Assembly: GCA_963720725.1 (NCBI GenBank)
Contig: CAVRGN010000008.1
Location: 1 to 64,000, forward strand
DNA: 64,000 nucleotides
Direction of reading: 5' to 3'
From: Benzoatithermus sp963720725
GTDB taxonomy: Bacteria > Pseudomonadota > Alphaproteobacteria > Geminicoccales > Geminicoccaceae
The translations under genes were made by a program, and so were the position numbers. Of the stretch, positions 47,228 through 57,584 are shown one piece after another. Under the pieces are notes generated by a model. It searched no databases. It worked only from the letters and a program-made list of their open reading frames with translations, and was not told the DNA's origin. Positions within the stretch are counted from its first letter, which is position 1. Each line of letters starts with the position of its first letter.

Positions 47228-47526
47228 CCGGCGAAGCGCTCCACCCGCGCGATCACCTCCGGATCGAGCGGGTCGATCGGCCGCCCGGCCAGCTTCTCGG
47301 CCGCCGGCCACAAGGCGCCCAGATGGTCGACCACCATGCTGCGGCCGGTCCGGCCCGAGACGGTGAACCGTCCCTGCCACTCGGCGCAGCGCACACCGAA
47401 CGGCTCGAGGACGAGGTTCGCGACCTCGACCCGGTGCCGCCGCTCCGCCGCCAGCTCCTGCCCGGCCGACCCCGACCGGTCGGTCCAGTGGTCGGCCCCG
47501 CCGAACATCCCGCACAGACCGCACAT
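47224..47526 (-). CDS. Conserved small Cys-containing protein coupled to CobW GTPase
   Basis: A 100-residue protein starting MCGLCGMFGGADHWTDRSG, with C2 and C5 forming a CxxC at the very N-terminus and His13 close by, a possible metal site. The remainder is helical with WQGRFTVSGRTGRSMVVDHL and a final LAGRPIDPLDPEVI. I recall similar small proteins encoded next to COG0523 GTPases in alphaproteobacteria, but with no assigned function. The ATGA overlap with the GTPase gene implies coupled translation. Confidence 0.75.
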   Translation of the reverse strand: MCGLCGMFGGADHWTDRSGSAGQELAAERRHRVEVANLVLEPFGVRCAEWQGRFTVSGRTGRSMVVDHLGALWPAAEKLAGRPIDPLDPEVIARVERFAG

Positions 47527-47599
47527 GCGCCCGATCACCTCTTGGCTGATGCGACTGGTCCATCGTAGCGAAGCCATCGGCCAACGCCAGGAATGGGGT

Positions 47600-48841
47600 A
47601 TGAACGCGGACATGGACCGTCCTCCACCCGATCCGGAGCTGACGGCCGCGCTCGTCGCGGCGGCGATCGGGGGCGGGACGCCCAGCTCGATCCTCGACGC
47701 GCTCTGCCGCGCCATGGTCGCGGCCGGGCTGCCGGTCTGCCGCGCCACGGTCGGCGCCCTCCTCGTGCATCCGCTGCTCGACGCGACGCTGGTGATCTGG
47801 CGGCCGGATCATGGTGCCCATATCGACGATACGCCGCGGCCGACGGTGCGGGGCAACGAGGCGTGGCGGGGCAGCCCGTTCCACGAGCTCGAGCAAGCCG
47901 GGGCCCATGTCCGGCGCTTGCGCCTGTCGCAGGGGGAGGGCGTCGCCGAATACCCGGTCTTGCGCGACCTCGCGGCCGACGGTGCCACGGACTATCTGGT
48001 CCTGCGCACGCGCCTCGCCCCGGGCGTGACCTTGGGCCAGGGGACCAGCGTGTTCTCCTCCTGGAGCACCGATCGCGCCGAGGGCTTCGCCGCCCCCGAG
48101 CTCGACCGCATCCAGGGCATCGCACCCCTCCTGGCGGTGGTCACCGCAGCGGCCCTGGGTACGGCCACCGCCGGCACCCTGCTCGCCACCTATCTCGGCG
48201 CCGACGCCGCCCGGCGCGTCCTCGGCGGCGAGGTCGAGCGCGGCAAGGCGGAGATGATCCATGCCGTGATCTGGTACAGCGACCTTGCCGGCTTCACCCG
48301 CCTCGCCGACCGTCTGGCCGGCGCCGGCATGCTGCAGCTGTTCGCCGGCCATGCCGAGATCCTGGGCCTGCTCAACGACCATGCCGAGATCCAGGTCGAT
48401 GCGATCGAGCGCGAGGGCGGGCAGGTGCTCAAGTTCATGGGCGACGGCATCCTGGCCATCTTCCGCGGCGCCAGCGAGGCCGAGGCATGCGAGGCGGCGC
48501 TGGCGGCCTGGATCGACGCCGAGGCGCGCTGCGCCCGGCTGCCCCGCCGCCGCATCGGCGAGACCCATCCCTATCTGGCACTGCATGCCGGCGAGGTGCT
48601 CTACGGCAATATCGGCGGCCGGGCGCGGCTCGACTTCACCGTGCTCGGGCCGGCGGTCAACGAGGCCAGCCGCATCGCCGCGCTGTGCCGCCAGCTGGAT
48701 CGTCGCGTACTGATATCCGCGAGCTTCGCAGCACTGTGCCCTCCGGCCATCCAGTCACAGATCGAAAGCCTCGGCATGTTCGCGCTGCGCGGCGTGAGCA
48801 TGCCGCAGCAATTGTTCACCACCAAGATGGCGGCGTCGTAA
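47600..48841 (+). CDS. Class III adenylate cyclase
   Basis: A 413-residue soluble protein. The first ~210 residues form an unassigned, probably sensory domain with no membrane segment. The C-terminal cyclase domain (about 215-400) has both metal Asp residues (VIWYSDLAGFTRLAD; VLKFMGDGILAIF), the purine-contact Lys, and Asn/Arg in GPAVNEASRI. An Asp in LDFTVLG again suggests ATP. It is divergent from the CobW pair. This is the second cyclase in the window. Confidence 0.85.
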   Translation: MNADMDRPPPDPELTAALVAAAIGGGTPSSILDALCRAMVAAGLPVCRATVGALLVHPLLDATLVIWRPDHGAHIDDTPRPTVRGNEAWRGSPFHELEQAGAHVRRLRLSQGEGVAEYPVLRDLAADGATDYLVLRTRLAPGVTLGQGTSVFSSWSTDRAEGFAAPELDRIQGIAPLLAVVTAAALGTATAGTLLATYLGADAARRVLGGEVERGKAEMIHAVIWYSDLAGFTRLADRLAGAGMLQLFAGHAEILGLLNDHAEIQVDAIEREGGQVLKFMGDGILAIFRGASEAEACEAALAAWIDAEARCARLPRRRIGETHPYLALHAGEVLYGNIGGRARLDFTVLGPAVNEASRIAALCRQLDRRVLISASFAALCPPAIQSQIESLGMFALRGVSMPQQLFTTKMAAS

Positions 48842-49177
48842 CGAGCCTACGGGCAAATGCTGGGCTTCGTCAGACTTTGATACTCCAGGCGGACGATACC
48901 GCCATCAGGACCGTAAATCCGGTGGCGAAGTTGGGTGGCACAGGTTATCCCTGGTATCGGTCCGCGGACGCGAACGGCTGTCTTGTATGCGTCTGGGTAG
49001 ACAATTGAGGTCAAAGCGGGTGGTCTACGTCTGACAGGATTTCAACTCACAGTGCTGCAGTTTCAAAGAGTGATGCGGAGACGGCAAAAGTAATGCAAAA
49101 TGCCCGAATTATTGTTCTGATCAAACTTCGGCTGCAAAATGCCCATTTTCAAGGTTCGGCTCAAAAAACAGGAGGAT
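48842..49177. other. AT-richer intergenic stretch before the caspase-like gene
   Basis: About 335 bases with no convincing gene. The base composition changes here from strongly GC-rich to mixed, marking the left edge of a compositional island that runs to about 51.1 kb. The last 100 bases, rich in A and T, presumably hold the promoter of the caspase-like gene. Confidence 0.5.
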
Positions 49178-51066
49178 ATGTTGCCCAGAGTTCGACTAAT
49201 ATTGATTATTGTATCACTTAGTCTATGCCAAGTGCTGTCGCAATCTGCCCTTGCGGGTCTAAGTGCTGGTAAAGTTGATCTACCAAGAGTTGCTCTAGTC
49301 ATCGGTAACAATTCATATCCAGAAGTGCACCTAAAAAACGCACTAAATGATGCGAAACTTACATCCAAACTGCTATCGGGTCTTGGATTTATTGTTTACG
49401 AGGGTTACGATCTCAATCGAACTCAGACCGCAATTTTGTTTGAGTTTTTCCTTGCGGCACTTTCGGACAGTGGAGTGGGCCTTATCTACTTTGCTGGCAT
49501 CGGAAAGGAGGTGGATGGACGCAATTACCTGCTCCCGATCGACGCTCGCTTCACTCCTGAAGGCGTGCGCGCAGACGGACTGCCCCTTGAGCAGATACAG
49601 CTTCGGCTCGGTGAACTCACTCGCGTGAAACTGATCTTTATCGACGCATGCCGCGACGATCCGTGGGGGGCATGACTAATCTTCGAGCGCCGCGCGTTTC
49701 CCGTCCTCGTCCCGAAACCTTCATTGGGTTCGCGACCGAACCCAATCAGGTCGCATTGGACGGCACCGATGGGCACAGTCCTTTCGCCTCGGCTTTCGCG
49801 CGCCACCTTTTGCAGCCGGGGCTAGAAATTGGGCCAATGTTCGCACGGATTCGACGGGACGTGGGTTTCGCGACGAATGCGAGCCAGCAGCCAGCATCCT
49901 TTTCGTCGCTGACCGATCCATTCTATTTCATTCCAGATCCGGCGACACCGACCAACGACATCGGCGAGTTCTCACCGCCATCCGCAATTCCCGCCGTTCC
50001 CATCATCGAAGCTTCGGATCGCGCGGTATATGACCCGATACAGCGAGGGGTGCCTATTGCTGGACGTGTGGTCGGCGAGGGTCCGGTCACGATCACAATT
50101 GATGGCGACAAGGCAGTCGTTGGAGCAAATGGCGAGTTCAGCTACCTGATGACCGGATTGGCTCGAGGAGAGGAGCGCCCGGTCACTGTCAAAGCCGTCG
50201 ACCAAGCGGGCTACGAAGTCAAGAAGACGATGGTCCTCAGTCGGACGATCGATCGGCCGCCACCGGCGGAGCCGCCTTTGGATCCTCGGAATCTGCGAGG
50301 CCGGGTCCAGCTGGACGCCGTAGCGTTGGTGATTGGCGTTGAGACGTACAGAAATACCAGTCTGCCTGTTGCCCGCTTTGCCGCCGCGGATGCGCAGCGG
50401 TTTGCCGACTACGCCGAGTGGGGACTCGGGGTTCCTGCTGACAGAATTGCGCTGCTGACGGACAATCGTGCGACTTCCGGGGCTGTTCTCGCCGAAATCC
50501 GCGGAACATTGATGCGAGCACAGCAGGAAGGACCGATCGGCGCCGTCTACGTTTTTTTCTCAGGCCACGGGCTGGATATTGATGGAGAGCCTCACTTGTT
50601 GGCTTATGACTACGATCAGTTCGCGGCCGAACTTACCACCATTTCGACCAGTGAACTGGTCGACTGGGTAGAGGCAAACGATCCCAAGTCGATTACCCTT
50701 TTTGTGGACGCATGTTTCTCTGGCTCGGCCCGGGACGGCGGAACCGTCCTCGCTGATGCCAAGGGTTTGCGCGCGGGCACGGGCTTCACAAATCCCCTGG
50801 ATGACCGGGTGGCAGTGCTCACCGGTGCGAGTAACGCGGGTTTGTCCATGTCGCTGCCAGGGATAGGTCAGGGGGCGTTCAGCTACGTCCTGATGCGTGG
50901 CCTGGAGGGCGAAGCTGACGCAAACGGGGATCGGGCGATCACCCTGGCAGAGTTGGAGGAGTGGACCGCGCGGGAATTGCCGAAGCTGTCCAGGACGCCC
51001 AGTGGACAGCAGCGGCCATCATACAACGGAGTCGATCGCACAAGGGTGCTGGAATACCTCAATTGA
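49178..51066 (+). CDS. Secreted tandem caspase-like (peptidase C14) protein, frameshifted
   Basis: Signal peptide (cleavage after ALA near residue 26), then a first caspase-like domain (VALVIGNNSYPEVHLKNALN; FIDACRDDPWG). The catalytic His of the usual GHG is Ile in FAGIGKEVDG (codon 49499-49501); the Cys (residue 158) is present. A stop at 49673-49675 ends this frame. The rest of the domain (MTNLRAPRV, ETFIGFATEP, SFSSLTDPFYF) continues in the -1 frame; restoring one G in the G6 run at 49665-49670 joins them smoothly. Next comes an Ig-like linker (about 50040-50240), then a second, intact caspase-like domain with SGHG (His codon 50566-50568) and VDACFSG (Cys codon 50713-50715). Codon use is markedly less GC-biased than in neighbours. 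Confidence 0.75.
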
Positions 51067-51180
51067 GAACTGTGGTTCGCACCGATTGCGGTCTCTATGT
51101 GTTCATGGCTACCCGGCCGGTGCTTGCGCGCCGATCATTCCCACGCGCGATCCGCGGTGTGCCTCCCCTCCAAATGGTCT

Positions 51181-51220
51181 CGCTCAGCCGGGCGGTGGGT
51201 CCGTGCCGCCCGGCTGAGCG
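51181..51220. terminator. 15-bp perfect hairpin
   Basis: A perfect 15-bp inverted repeat (51181-51195 and 51206-51220) with a 10-base loop lies between the convergent caspase-like gene and molybdopterin oxidoreductase gene. It can terminate either transcript. No long T tract. Confidence 0.65.
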
Positions 51221-51268
51221 GGCGACTCAGGCGTAAGCGGGCCTGCCCGTCGCCGCCTTGACAGCCGG

Positions 51269-53431
51269 TCAGGCGCTCAGCGCGGGCCGGGCGCCGGGCA
51301 CCTTCATCACCTGGACCAGATTGTCCGAATAGGTGCCGGCCTTGCCCAGGCCGCAATGGGCGTCGGAGCTGATCGCGTTGACCGAGGTGCCGGAGACGGT
51401 GGAGCCCGGCCAGTGCCCGACATTGGCCATGACCAGGCCCGGCATCAGGTCCTCGCTGAGCTCGGCCGGGCCCTCGAAGTAGCCGCGCTCGTTGAACACC
51501 CGCACCACCGTCCCGGCTTCGATCTCCCGGGCGGCGGCGTCCTGCGGGTGCAGGAAGACGATCTGCGCACCCTGGCGCAGCTTCTTCTGCGCCTCGTTGC
51601 CGTACTGCGTGTTCAAGAACGCATGCGGCTTGGGCGAGACGATGCTGAGCGGATAGGTCAGCGCCAGGGTCGGGTTCGAGGCCGGCGATTCGTAGGGCGG
51701 GATGTAGGCGGGCAGGGGATCCACCGGCTCGCCCGACTGCAGGCCCTCGTACATCGAGCGCCAGACCGGCACCACGAAGTCGCCGCCCTCGGCCAGGCTC
51801 GACTTGAACTCGCACTTGCCGGACGGCGTCTTGAAGCCGCCTTGCGCGTGCGGCGCGCGCTCGGCCGGCGACCCGACATTGAGCCGCATCCAGCCCTTCT
51901 CCTTGAGAAGGCCGAGGGTGATCCCCTCGAGCTGCGGCGCGCTCCAGTCGTAGAACTCGAGCAGCATCTCGTCGTCGCTCATCTTCCAGTAATCGTCGTC
52001 GAAGCCCATGGTCGCAGCCAGGCGCCGGAACAGCTCGACATTGGGGATGCATTCGCCGGGAGCCGGGATCGCCGGCTGGTTGAGCATCATGTAGAGATGG
52101 CCCCAGGTGACCATCAGGTCGTACTGCTCGCCCTGCATCGTGGCCGGGAGGATCAGGTCGGCGAACCGGGCGGTGTCGGTGACGAACAGCTCGCTCACCA
52201 CGGTGAACAGGTCCGTGCGCCGCAGGCCCTCGATGATCTTGGCCTGCGAGGGCGCCTGCGAGACCGGGTTCGAATTGTAGACGAACAGCGACATCACCGG
52301 CGGGTCGAGCGCCAGCTCGCCGGTGAGTGCCGCCCCCAGGTCGAGCTCGTTGATCACGCGGGTGCCGGGCTTGATCCAGTCGGGCCGGCAGATGCGGTCG
52401 AAGCGGGTCGGGAACTCCCAGATCGGCATCTCGACCGTACCGCCGCCGACATGGCGCCAGGCCCCGACCAGTGCCGGCAGGCAGGTGATCGCCCGGATCG
52501 CCTGGCCGCCGCCGCGGCTGCGCTCGAGCGCCACGCCCTGGCGGATCGCCGATGGCTGAGTGGTGGCGTACTCGCGGGCGAGCTTGCGCACGTCCTCGGC
52601 CGGGACGCCGGTGATCGTCTCGACCCGCTCGGGCGGAAACTCGGACGCACGCGCCTGCAGCTCGGCGAAGCCCAGCGTGTACTGCTCGACATAGTCCCGG
52701 TCGTACAGGCCCTCGGCGATGATGACGTTCATCATGCCGAGCGCCAGGGCAGCGTCGGTGCCGGGCTTGATCGCGATGTGCCAGTCGGCGGCCTTGGCGG
52801 TGCGCGTGCGCACCGGGTCGATGACCACGACCTTGGCACCCTTCTCCTGCGCCTCGAGGATGAACGGCCAGGCGTGCAGGTTGGTGCTGATCATGTTCAT
52901 GCCCCACACGACGATGTACTTCGCGTGAGTCAGGCTCTCGACGTCCAGGCCGCCGGTGGGGCCGACGGTCATCACCCAGGCCGTGGACGAGCCGGATTCG
53001 CAATAGGTCTTCTCGGCGACGCTGGAGCCCAGCCGGTTGAAGAAGGCGTCACCGGCGGTCAGGCCGTTCAGCGTGCCCTGATGGCCGAGATAGGCGTGGG
53101 GCATGATCGCCTCCGCGCCGTGGGTGGCGATGATCCCGTCCCAGCGGCGCTTGATCTCGGCCAGCGCCTCGTCCCAGGAGATCCGCTCGAACTCGCCGGC
53201 ACCCTTGGGGCCGACCCGCTTCATCGGGTACAGCACCCGCTCCGGGTTGTAGTGGTGCTGCGCGAAATCCTTGAGCTTCACGCACAGCCCGCCGCGGGTC
53301 ATCGGATGCGCCGGGTCGCCGGTGACCTCGACCAGCTTGTCGCCGTCGACATGGTAGAGGAAGGCGCAAGTGTCGGGGCAGTCGTGCGGGCAGGCGCCGC
53401 GAACGACCTTGAGTTCGCCGGAGACGTTCAT
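51269..53431 (-). CDS. Molybdopterin oxidoreductase (Mo-bisPGD, DMSO reductase family)
   Basis: A 720-residue catalytic subunit without a Tat leader, so cytoplasmic. The N-terminus has a [4Fe-4S] motif CPHDCPDTC (about residues 14-22) with the fourth Cys in GGLCVK. Cofactor-binding segments follow (YCESGSSTAWVMTVG, VVWGMNMISTNLHAW, VVIDPVRTRTAKAADWH), and a C-terminal molydopterin-dinucleotide-binding domain (about 600-715) has LNTQYGNEAQKK. Closest by memory to stand-alone BisC-like or anaerobic dehydrogenase-like enzymes. No Fe-S or membrane partner is nearby; the substrate is unknown. A TetR gene is divergent. Confidence 0.9.
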   Translation of the reverse strand: MNVSGELKVVRGACPHDCPDTCAFLYHVDGDKLVEVTGDPAHPMTRGGLCVKLKDFAQHHYNPERVLYPMKRVGPKGAGEFERISWDEALAEIKRRWDGIIATHGAEAIMPHAYLGHQGTLNGLTAGDAFFNRLGSSVAEKTYCESGSSTAWVMTVGPTGGLDVESLTHAKYIVVWGMNMISTNLHAWPFILEAQEKGAKVVVIDPVRTRTAKAADWHIAIKPGTDAALALGMMNVIIAEGLYDRDYVEQYTLGFAELQARASEFPPERVETITGVPAEDVRKLAREYATTQPSAIRQGVALERSRGGGQAIRAITCLPALVGAWRHVGGGTVEMPIWEFPTRFDRICRPDWIKPGTRVINELDLGAALTGELALDPPVMSLFVYNSNPVSQAPSQAKIIEGLRRTDLFTVVSELFVTDTARFADLILPATMQGEQYDLMVTWGHLYMMLNQPAIPAPGECIPNVELFRRLAATMGFDDDYWKMSDDEMLLEFYDWSAPQLEGITLGLLKEKGWMRLNVGSPAERAPHAQGGFKTPSGKCEFKSSLAEGGDFVVPVWRSMYEGLQSGEPVDPLPAYIPPYESPASNPTLALTYPLSIVSPKPHAFLNTQYGNEAQKKLRQGAQIVFLHPQDAAAREIEAGTVVRVFNERGYFEGPAELSEDLMPGLVMANVGHWPGSTVSGTSVNAISSDAHCGLGKAGTYSDNLVQVMKVPGARPALSA

Positions 53432-53752
53432 CGAACTTTCCCCTCGGGTGACGGTGCGGGAGGCACGGCCGAGCGCACGGATAGGCCGCGATGGCGCTGG
53501 CTAACATCGATACGAAGCCCGGCCGCAATATGCAATAGGTCAGTCGTCCAATTTTACGAATAACTACCCGCACAGATCTGAAGCTGAATAGAAATCATGC
53601 ACGCTGCCCAGGTTCTGACCTTCACCTGCCATATTCCTGGGCGGCCGCGCCATTCCGCCGCCCGGAGGAGGCGGTTGCGGCGGCGACGGCTTTGCACACC
53701 CTCGCCGATGGGCTATGGCGCTGGCTCCGGCGACGTGACCCAAGGGCCCGCC

Positions 53753-54370
53753 ATGGCGACCACCCGGCTGCGCGCGATCCCGTTGACCAGCAAGGGCAGC
53801 GAACGCGCGGTGGCGATCCTCGAAGCCGCCAAGAACGTGCTGGTCGAGGAGGGCTTCGCCGCGATGTCCTTGCGCGAGGTCGCCAAGCGCGCCGACATGA
53901 CCGTCGGCAATGTCGGCTACTACTTTCCCACCAAGGACAGTCTCCTGGCCGCCCTGGCCGAGCACATCTTCGATCGCTGGAATGCCCGGTTCCGGCGCCA
54001 CCTGCCGCCCGATCTCGCCGACGGCCAGGCGGTCTTCGTCTATTCGATCCGCTTCATGATCGAGGAGAACAAGCGGCCCAAGACCAAGTCGCTGCTGCTC
54101 GAGATGTGGGCGATGGCCAACCGCAGCCGCGCCATCCGGCGCATGATGGACACCTTCTACGGCCGCATGCGCGGCTGGATCGAGGCGATGCTGATGGACA
54201 TCGATCCGGCCATGAGCCGCCATAGCTGCCGCCTGCGCGCGGCCCTGATCACCGCGCAGATCGAGGGCCTGATGCTGCTGATCGGCCCCAACAGCCCGGC
54301 CGAGACCGAGCTGATCGGGATCGAGGACGAGGCGATCCGCCAGATCCAGCGGCAGGCGCTGGCGCCTTAG
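53753..54370 (+). CDS. TetR-family transcriptional regulator
   Basis: A 205-residue regulator with an N-terminal HTH (AAMSLREVAKRADMTVGNVGYYFPTK, cited here as REVAKRADMTVGNVGYYF) and a helical ligand-binding domain. It has the BetI-like opening SERAVAILEAAKNVLVEEGF. The ATG at 53753 begins about 20 residues before the HTH region. It diverges from the molybdopterin oxidoreductase and precedes an amino-acid transporter operon, so it could control either. Confidence 0.9.
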   Translation: MATTRLRAIPLTSKGSERAVAILEAAKNVLVEEGFAAMSLREVAKRADMTVGNVGYYFPTKDSLLAALAEHIFDRWNARFRRHLPPDLADGQAVFVYSIRFMIEENKRPKTKSLLLEMWAMANRSRAIRRMMDTFYGRMRGWIEAMLMDIDPAMSRHSCRLRAALITAQIEGLMLLIGPNSPAETELIGIEDEAIRQIQRQALAP

Positions 54371-54557
54371 CCGACCGGGGCACCGCACCGTCCGACACGG
54401 ATCGGGCTTGGGAATTGCATGGCGGGTCCGGGACCGCATCGGTGACCTTCGGCCGGCTCGACCTTCTGGACTCCTCGGCGTTTCGGCCTCAGCCTGAGCG
54501 GCGTCGAGGACCTGCCGTCCGAGCGGGCGCGACGGCCGGCTCCCCCAGGAGGAACAG
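54371..54557. other. Intergenic region before the amino-acid ABC operon
   Basis: About 190 bases; presumably the operon promoter. No specific motif was found. GGAGGA lies just before the ATG at 54558. Confidence 0.4.
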
Positions 54558-55382
54558 ATGAACAAGCTCAGCGCAGGCGTTGTTGCCCTCACCATGTCGC
54601 TCGCCCTGGCGTCCGGCCCGGCGCTGGCCGAGGACGCGCTGGCGGCGGTGCAGAGCGCCGGTGTCTTGAAGGTCGGCACGGAGACCGAGTTCGCGCCCTT
54701 CGACTTCATCGACGCGGGCAAGCATGTCGGCCTCAACGTCGATCTGTTCGACGAGATCGGCAAGGAACTCGGCGTCAAGATCGAATGGGTGGCACTGCCC
54801 TGGGACGGCGTGCTGCCCGGCCTCGACAGCGGCAAGTTCGACATCGTGGCGGGGCCCGCCACCATCACCAAGAAGCGGATGGAGCGCTACCGGTTCTCGC
54901 CGCCGATCGCCGAAGCCACCGTGGCGATCCTGAAGAAGGCGGGCGACGAGAGCATCCAGAAGCCCGAGGACATCGCCGGCAAGCCCACCGGCAGCGGCAA
55001 GGCCACCGCCCAGCTCGCCCAGCTGCAGGCGTTCGTGAAGACCCTGCCCGAGGCCGGCGAGGTCAAGGAATATGTCGGCTTCAACGAGGCTTATGCCGAT
55101 CTCGCCGCGGGCCGCATCGTGGCCGTCGCCAATTCGCTGCCCAACATCGCGTTCGTGGCGGCACAGAAGCCGGACGTGTTCGAGGTCGTGCTGCCGACCT
55201 TCGGCGAGAAATCCTACTTCGGCTTTCCCGAGAACAAGGGTGCCGACCATGCGGCCCTGAACGACGCCGTGGCCGAGGCGCTGGGCAAGATCAAGGCCGA
55301 CGGGCGCATGGCGGCACTCCAGCAGAAATGGTTCGGGGTCACCTTCGACACGCCGGCCGAGGTCACCGACCCGGCGTTCTGA
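54558..55382 (+). CDS. Polar amino-acid ABC transporter binding protein
   Basis: A 274-residue periplasmic binding protein of family 3 with a signal peptide (cleavage ALA-ED near residue 24). Typical features: GVLKVGTETEFAPFDFID, LNVDLFDEIGKELGV, GKFDIVAGPATITKKR and the second-lobe GFNEAYADLAAGRI. No cysteine pair is seen. First gene of a complete four-gene operon. Confidence 0.95.
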   Translation: MNKLSAGVVALTMSLALASGPALAEDALAAVQSAGVLKVGTETEFAPFDFIDAGKHVGLNVDLFDEIGKELGVKIEWVALPWDGVLPGLDSGKFDIVAGPATITKKRMERYRFSPPIAEATVAILKKAGDESIQKPEDIAGKPTGSGKATAQLAQLQAFVKTLPEAGEVKEYVGFNEAYADLAAGRIVAVANSLPNIAFVAAQKPDVFEVVLPTFGEKSYFGFPENKGADHAALNDAVAEALGKIKADGRMAALQQKWFGVTFDTPAEVTDPAF

Positions 55383-55411
55383 GCCGGGGCGGAGCGGAAG
55401 GGCGGCGCCGG

Positions 55412-56053
55412 ATGACGCTCGAGCTGTTCGGCCTGCTGCTGCAGGCCTCCCTCAACACGGTCTTCCTCAGCGCCGTCTCGATCCTGCTCGGCTTCGCCAT
55501 CGCCGCGCTGCTGTGCGCCGGCATGCTGTCGCGCAGCCGGCCAGCGGCCTATGCCGGCCGGCTGTTCGTCAGCTTCTTCCGCGGCACGCCGCTGCTGGTG
55601 CAGCTCTTGCTGATCTTCCATCTCCTGCCGCAGATCGGCGTCAACGTGTCGAGCGAGGTGGCGGCGATCGTCGGCATGTCCTTGTGCACGGCCGCCTACC
55701 AGGCAGAGATCCTGCGTGGCGGCCTGCAGTCGGTCCCGCGCGGGCTGGTCGAGGCGGCCGACATGTGCGGCCTGGATGCCGTCGCCACCTTCCGGCGGAT
55801 CCGCCTGCCCATCGCCGTGCGGCTGACGCTGCCGGCGCTGACCAGCGAGGCGATCATGATCCTCAAGGCCTCCTCGCTGGTGTCCGTGGTGGGCGTGATC
55901 GAGCTCACCCAGATGGCCAAGGACCTGGCCTCCTCGACCTTCGAGTTCCTGCCGATCTACGCCTCGGCCGGGCTGATCTACCTGATCATCAATGCGGGCC
56001 TCGCCGTGTTCGGGCGCGGCCTGGAACGCTCGGCGCGGCGGGGGCGCGCGTGA
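55412..56053 (+). CDS. Polar amino-acid ABC permease, first
   Basis: A 213-residue HisM/HisQ-type permease with about five helices, FFRGTPLLVQLLLIFH near residue 55 and the EAA loop EAADMCGLDAVATFRRIRLP. Its stop overlaps the GTG start of the next permease. Confidence 0.94.
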   Translation: MTLELFGLLLQASLNTVFLSAVSILLGFAIAALLCAGMLSRSRPAAYAGRLFVSFFRGTPLLVQLLLIFHLLPQIGVNVSSEVAAIVGMSLCTAAYQAEILRGGLQSVPRGLVEAADMCGLDAVATFRRIRLPIAVRLTLPALTSEAIMILKASSLVSVVGVIELTQMAKDLASSTFEFLPIYASAGLIYLIINAGLAVFGRGLERSARRGRA

Positions 56054-56714
56054 GCGTCGATCTGGCGCTGATCTCGCAGAACTCGGCCGCGATCGCGGCC
56101 GCGATCGGCATGACCATCCTCCTGTGGGTCGCCGGCACGGCCCTGGGTGCGGCATTGGGATTTCTGGTCGCGATCGGCCGGCGCCACGGACCCGCACCGC
56201 TGCGATGGCTGCTGCTCGGCTATGTCGAGCTGATCCGCGGCACGCCGTTCCTGATCCAGATCTACCTGCTCTATTATGGCGGGCCCTCGATCGGCATCTG
56301 GCTCGACAATGTTCCGGCCGGGCTGCTCGGGCTGACCATCTATGGCGGCGCCTACTATGCCGAGCTGTTCCGCACCGGCTTCGAGGCCGTCCCGCGCGGC
56401 CACATCGAGGCGGCCGAGGCGGTCGGGCTGACCCGGTCACAGACCATGCGGCGCATCATCCTGCCGGAGATGACCATGCTGGTGCTGCCGGCGATGGTGA
56501 ACATGACCATCCTGCTCTTGAAGGAGACGGCGGTGCTGTCCGTGATCTCCGTGAAGGAGCTGACCAACGTGGCGGGCGTCATCGGCTCGGCCAACTATGC
56601 CTACGTCACCTGCTTTGCCGTCCTGGCCCTGGTCTACTGGGCCCTGGTCGAGATCTGCGGCGCCGCCGGGCGCGCGGCGGAATCGCGTCTCGCCCGCTTC
56701 CGGTTCGCCACCGC

Positions 56715-56718
<4 letters not shown>
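56050..56718 (+). CDS. Polar amino-acid ABC permease, second
   Basis: A 222-residue HisM/HisQ-type permease starting at GTG (56050), which overlaps the previous stop codon by 4 bases. It has ELIRGTPFLIQIYLLYYGGP and the EAA loop EAAEAVGLTRSQTMRRIILP. Its stop overlaps the ATG of the ATPase gene (ATGA), so the three genes are tightly coupled. Confidence 0.94.
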
Positions 56719-57509
<791 letters not shown>

Positions 57510-57584
57510 TCCGCGCGCAGAGGGCCTGGCACGGAATTGGCTCGTGCATCGGCGCGGCGCGCTCGCGAGCACGGGGACCGGACG

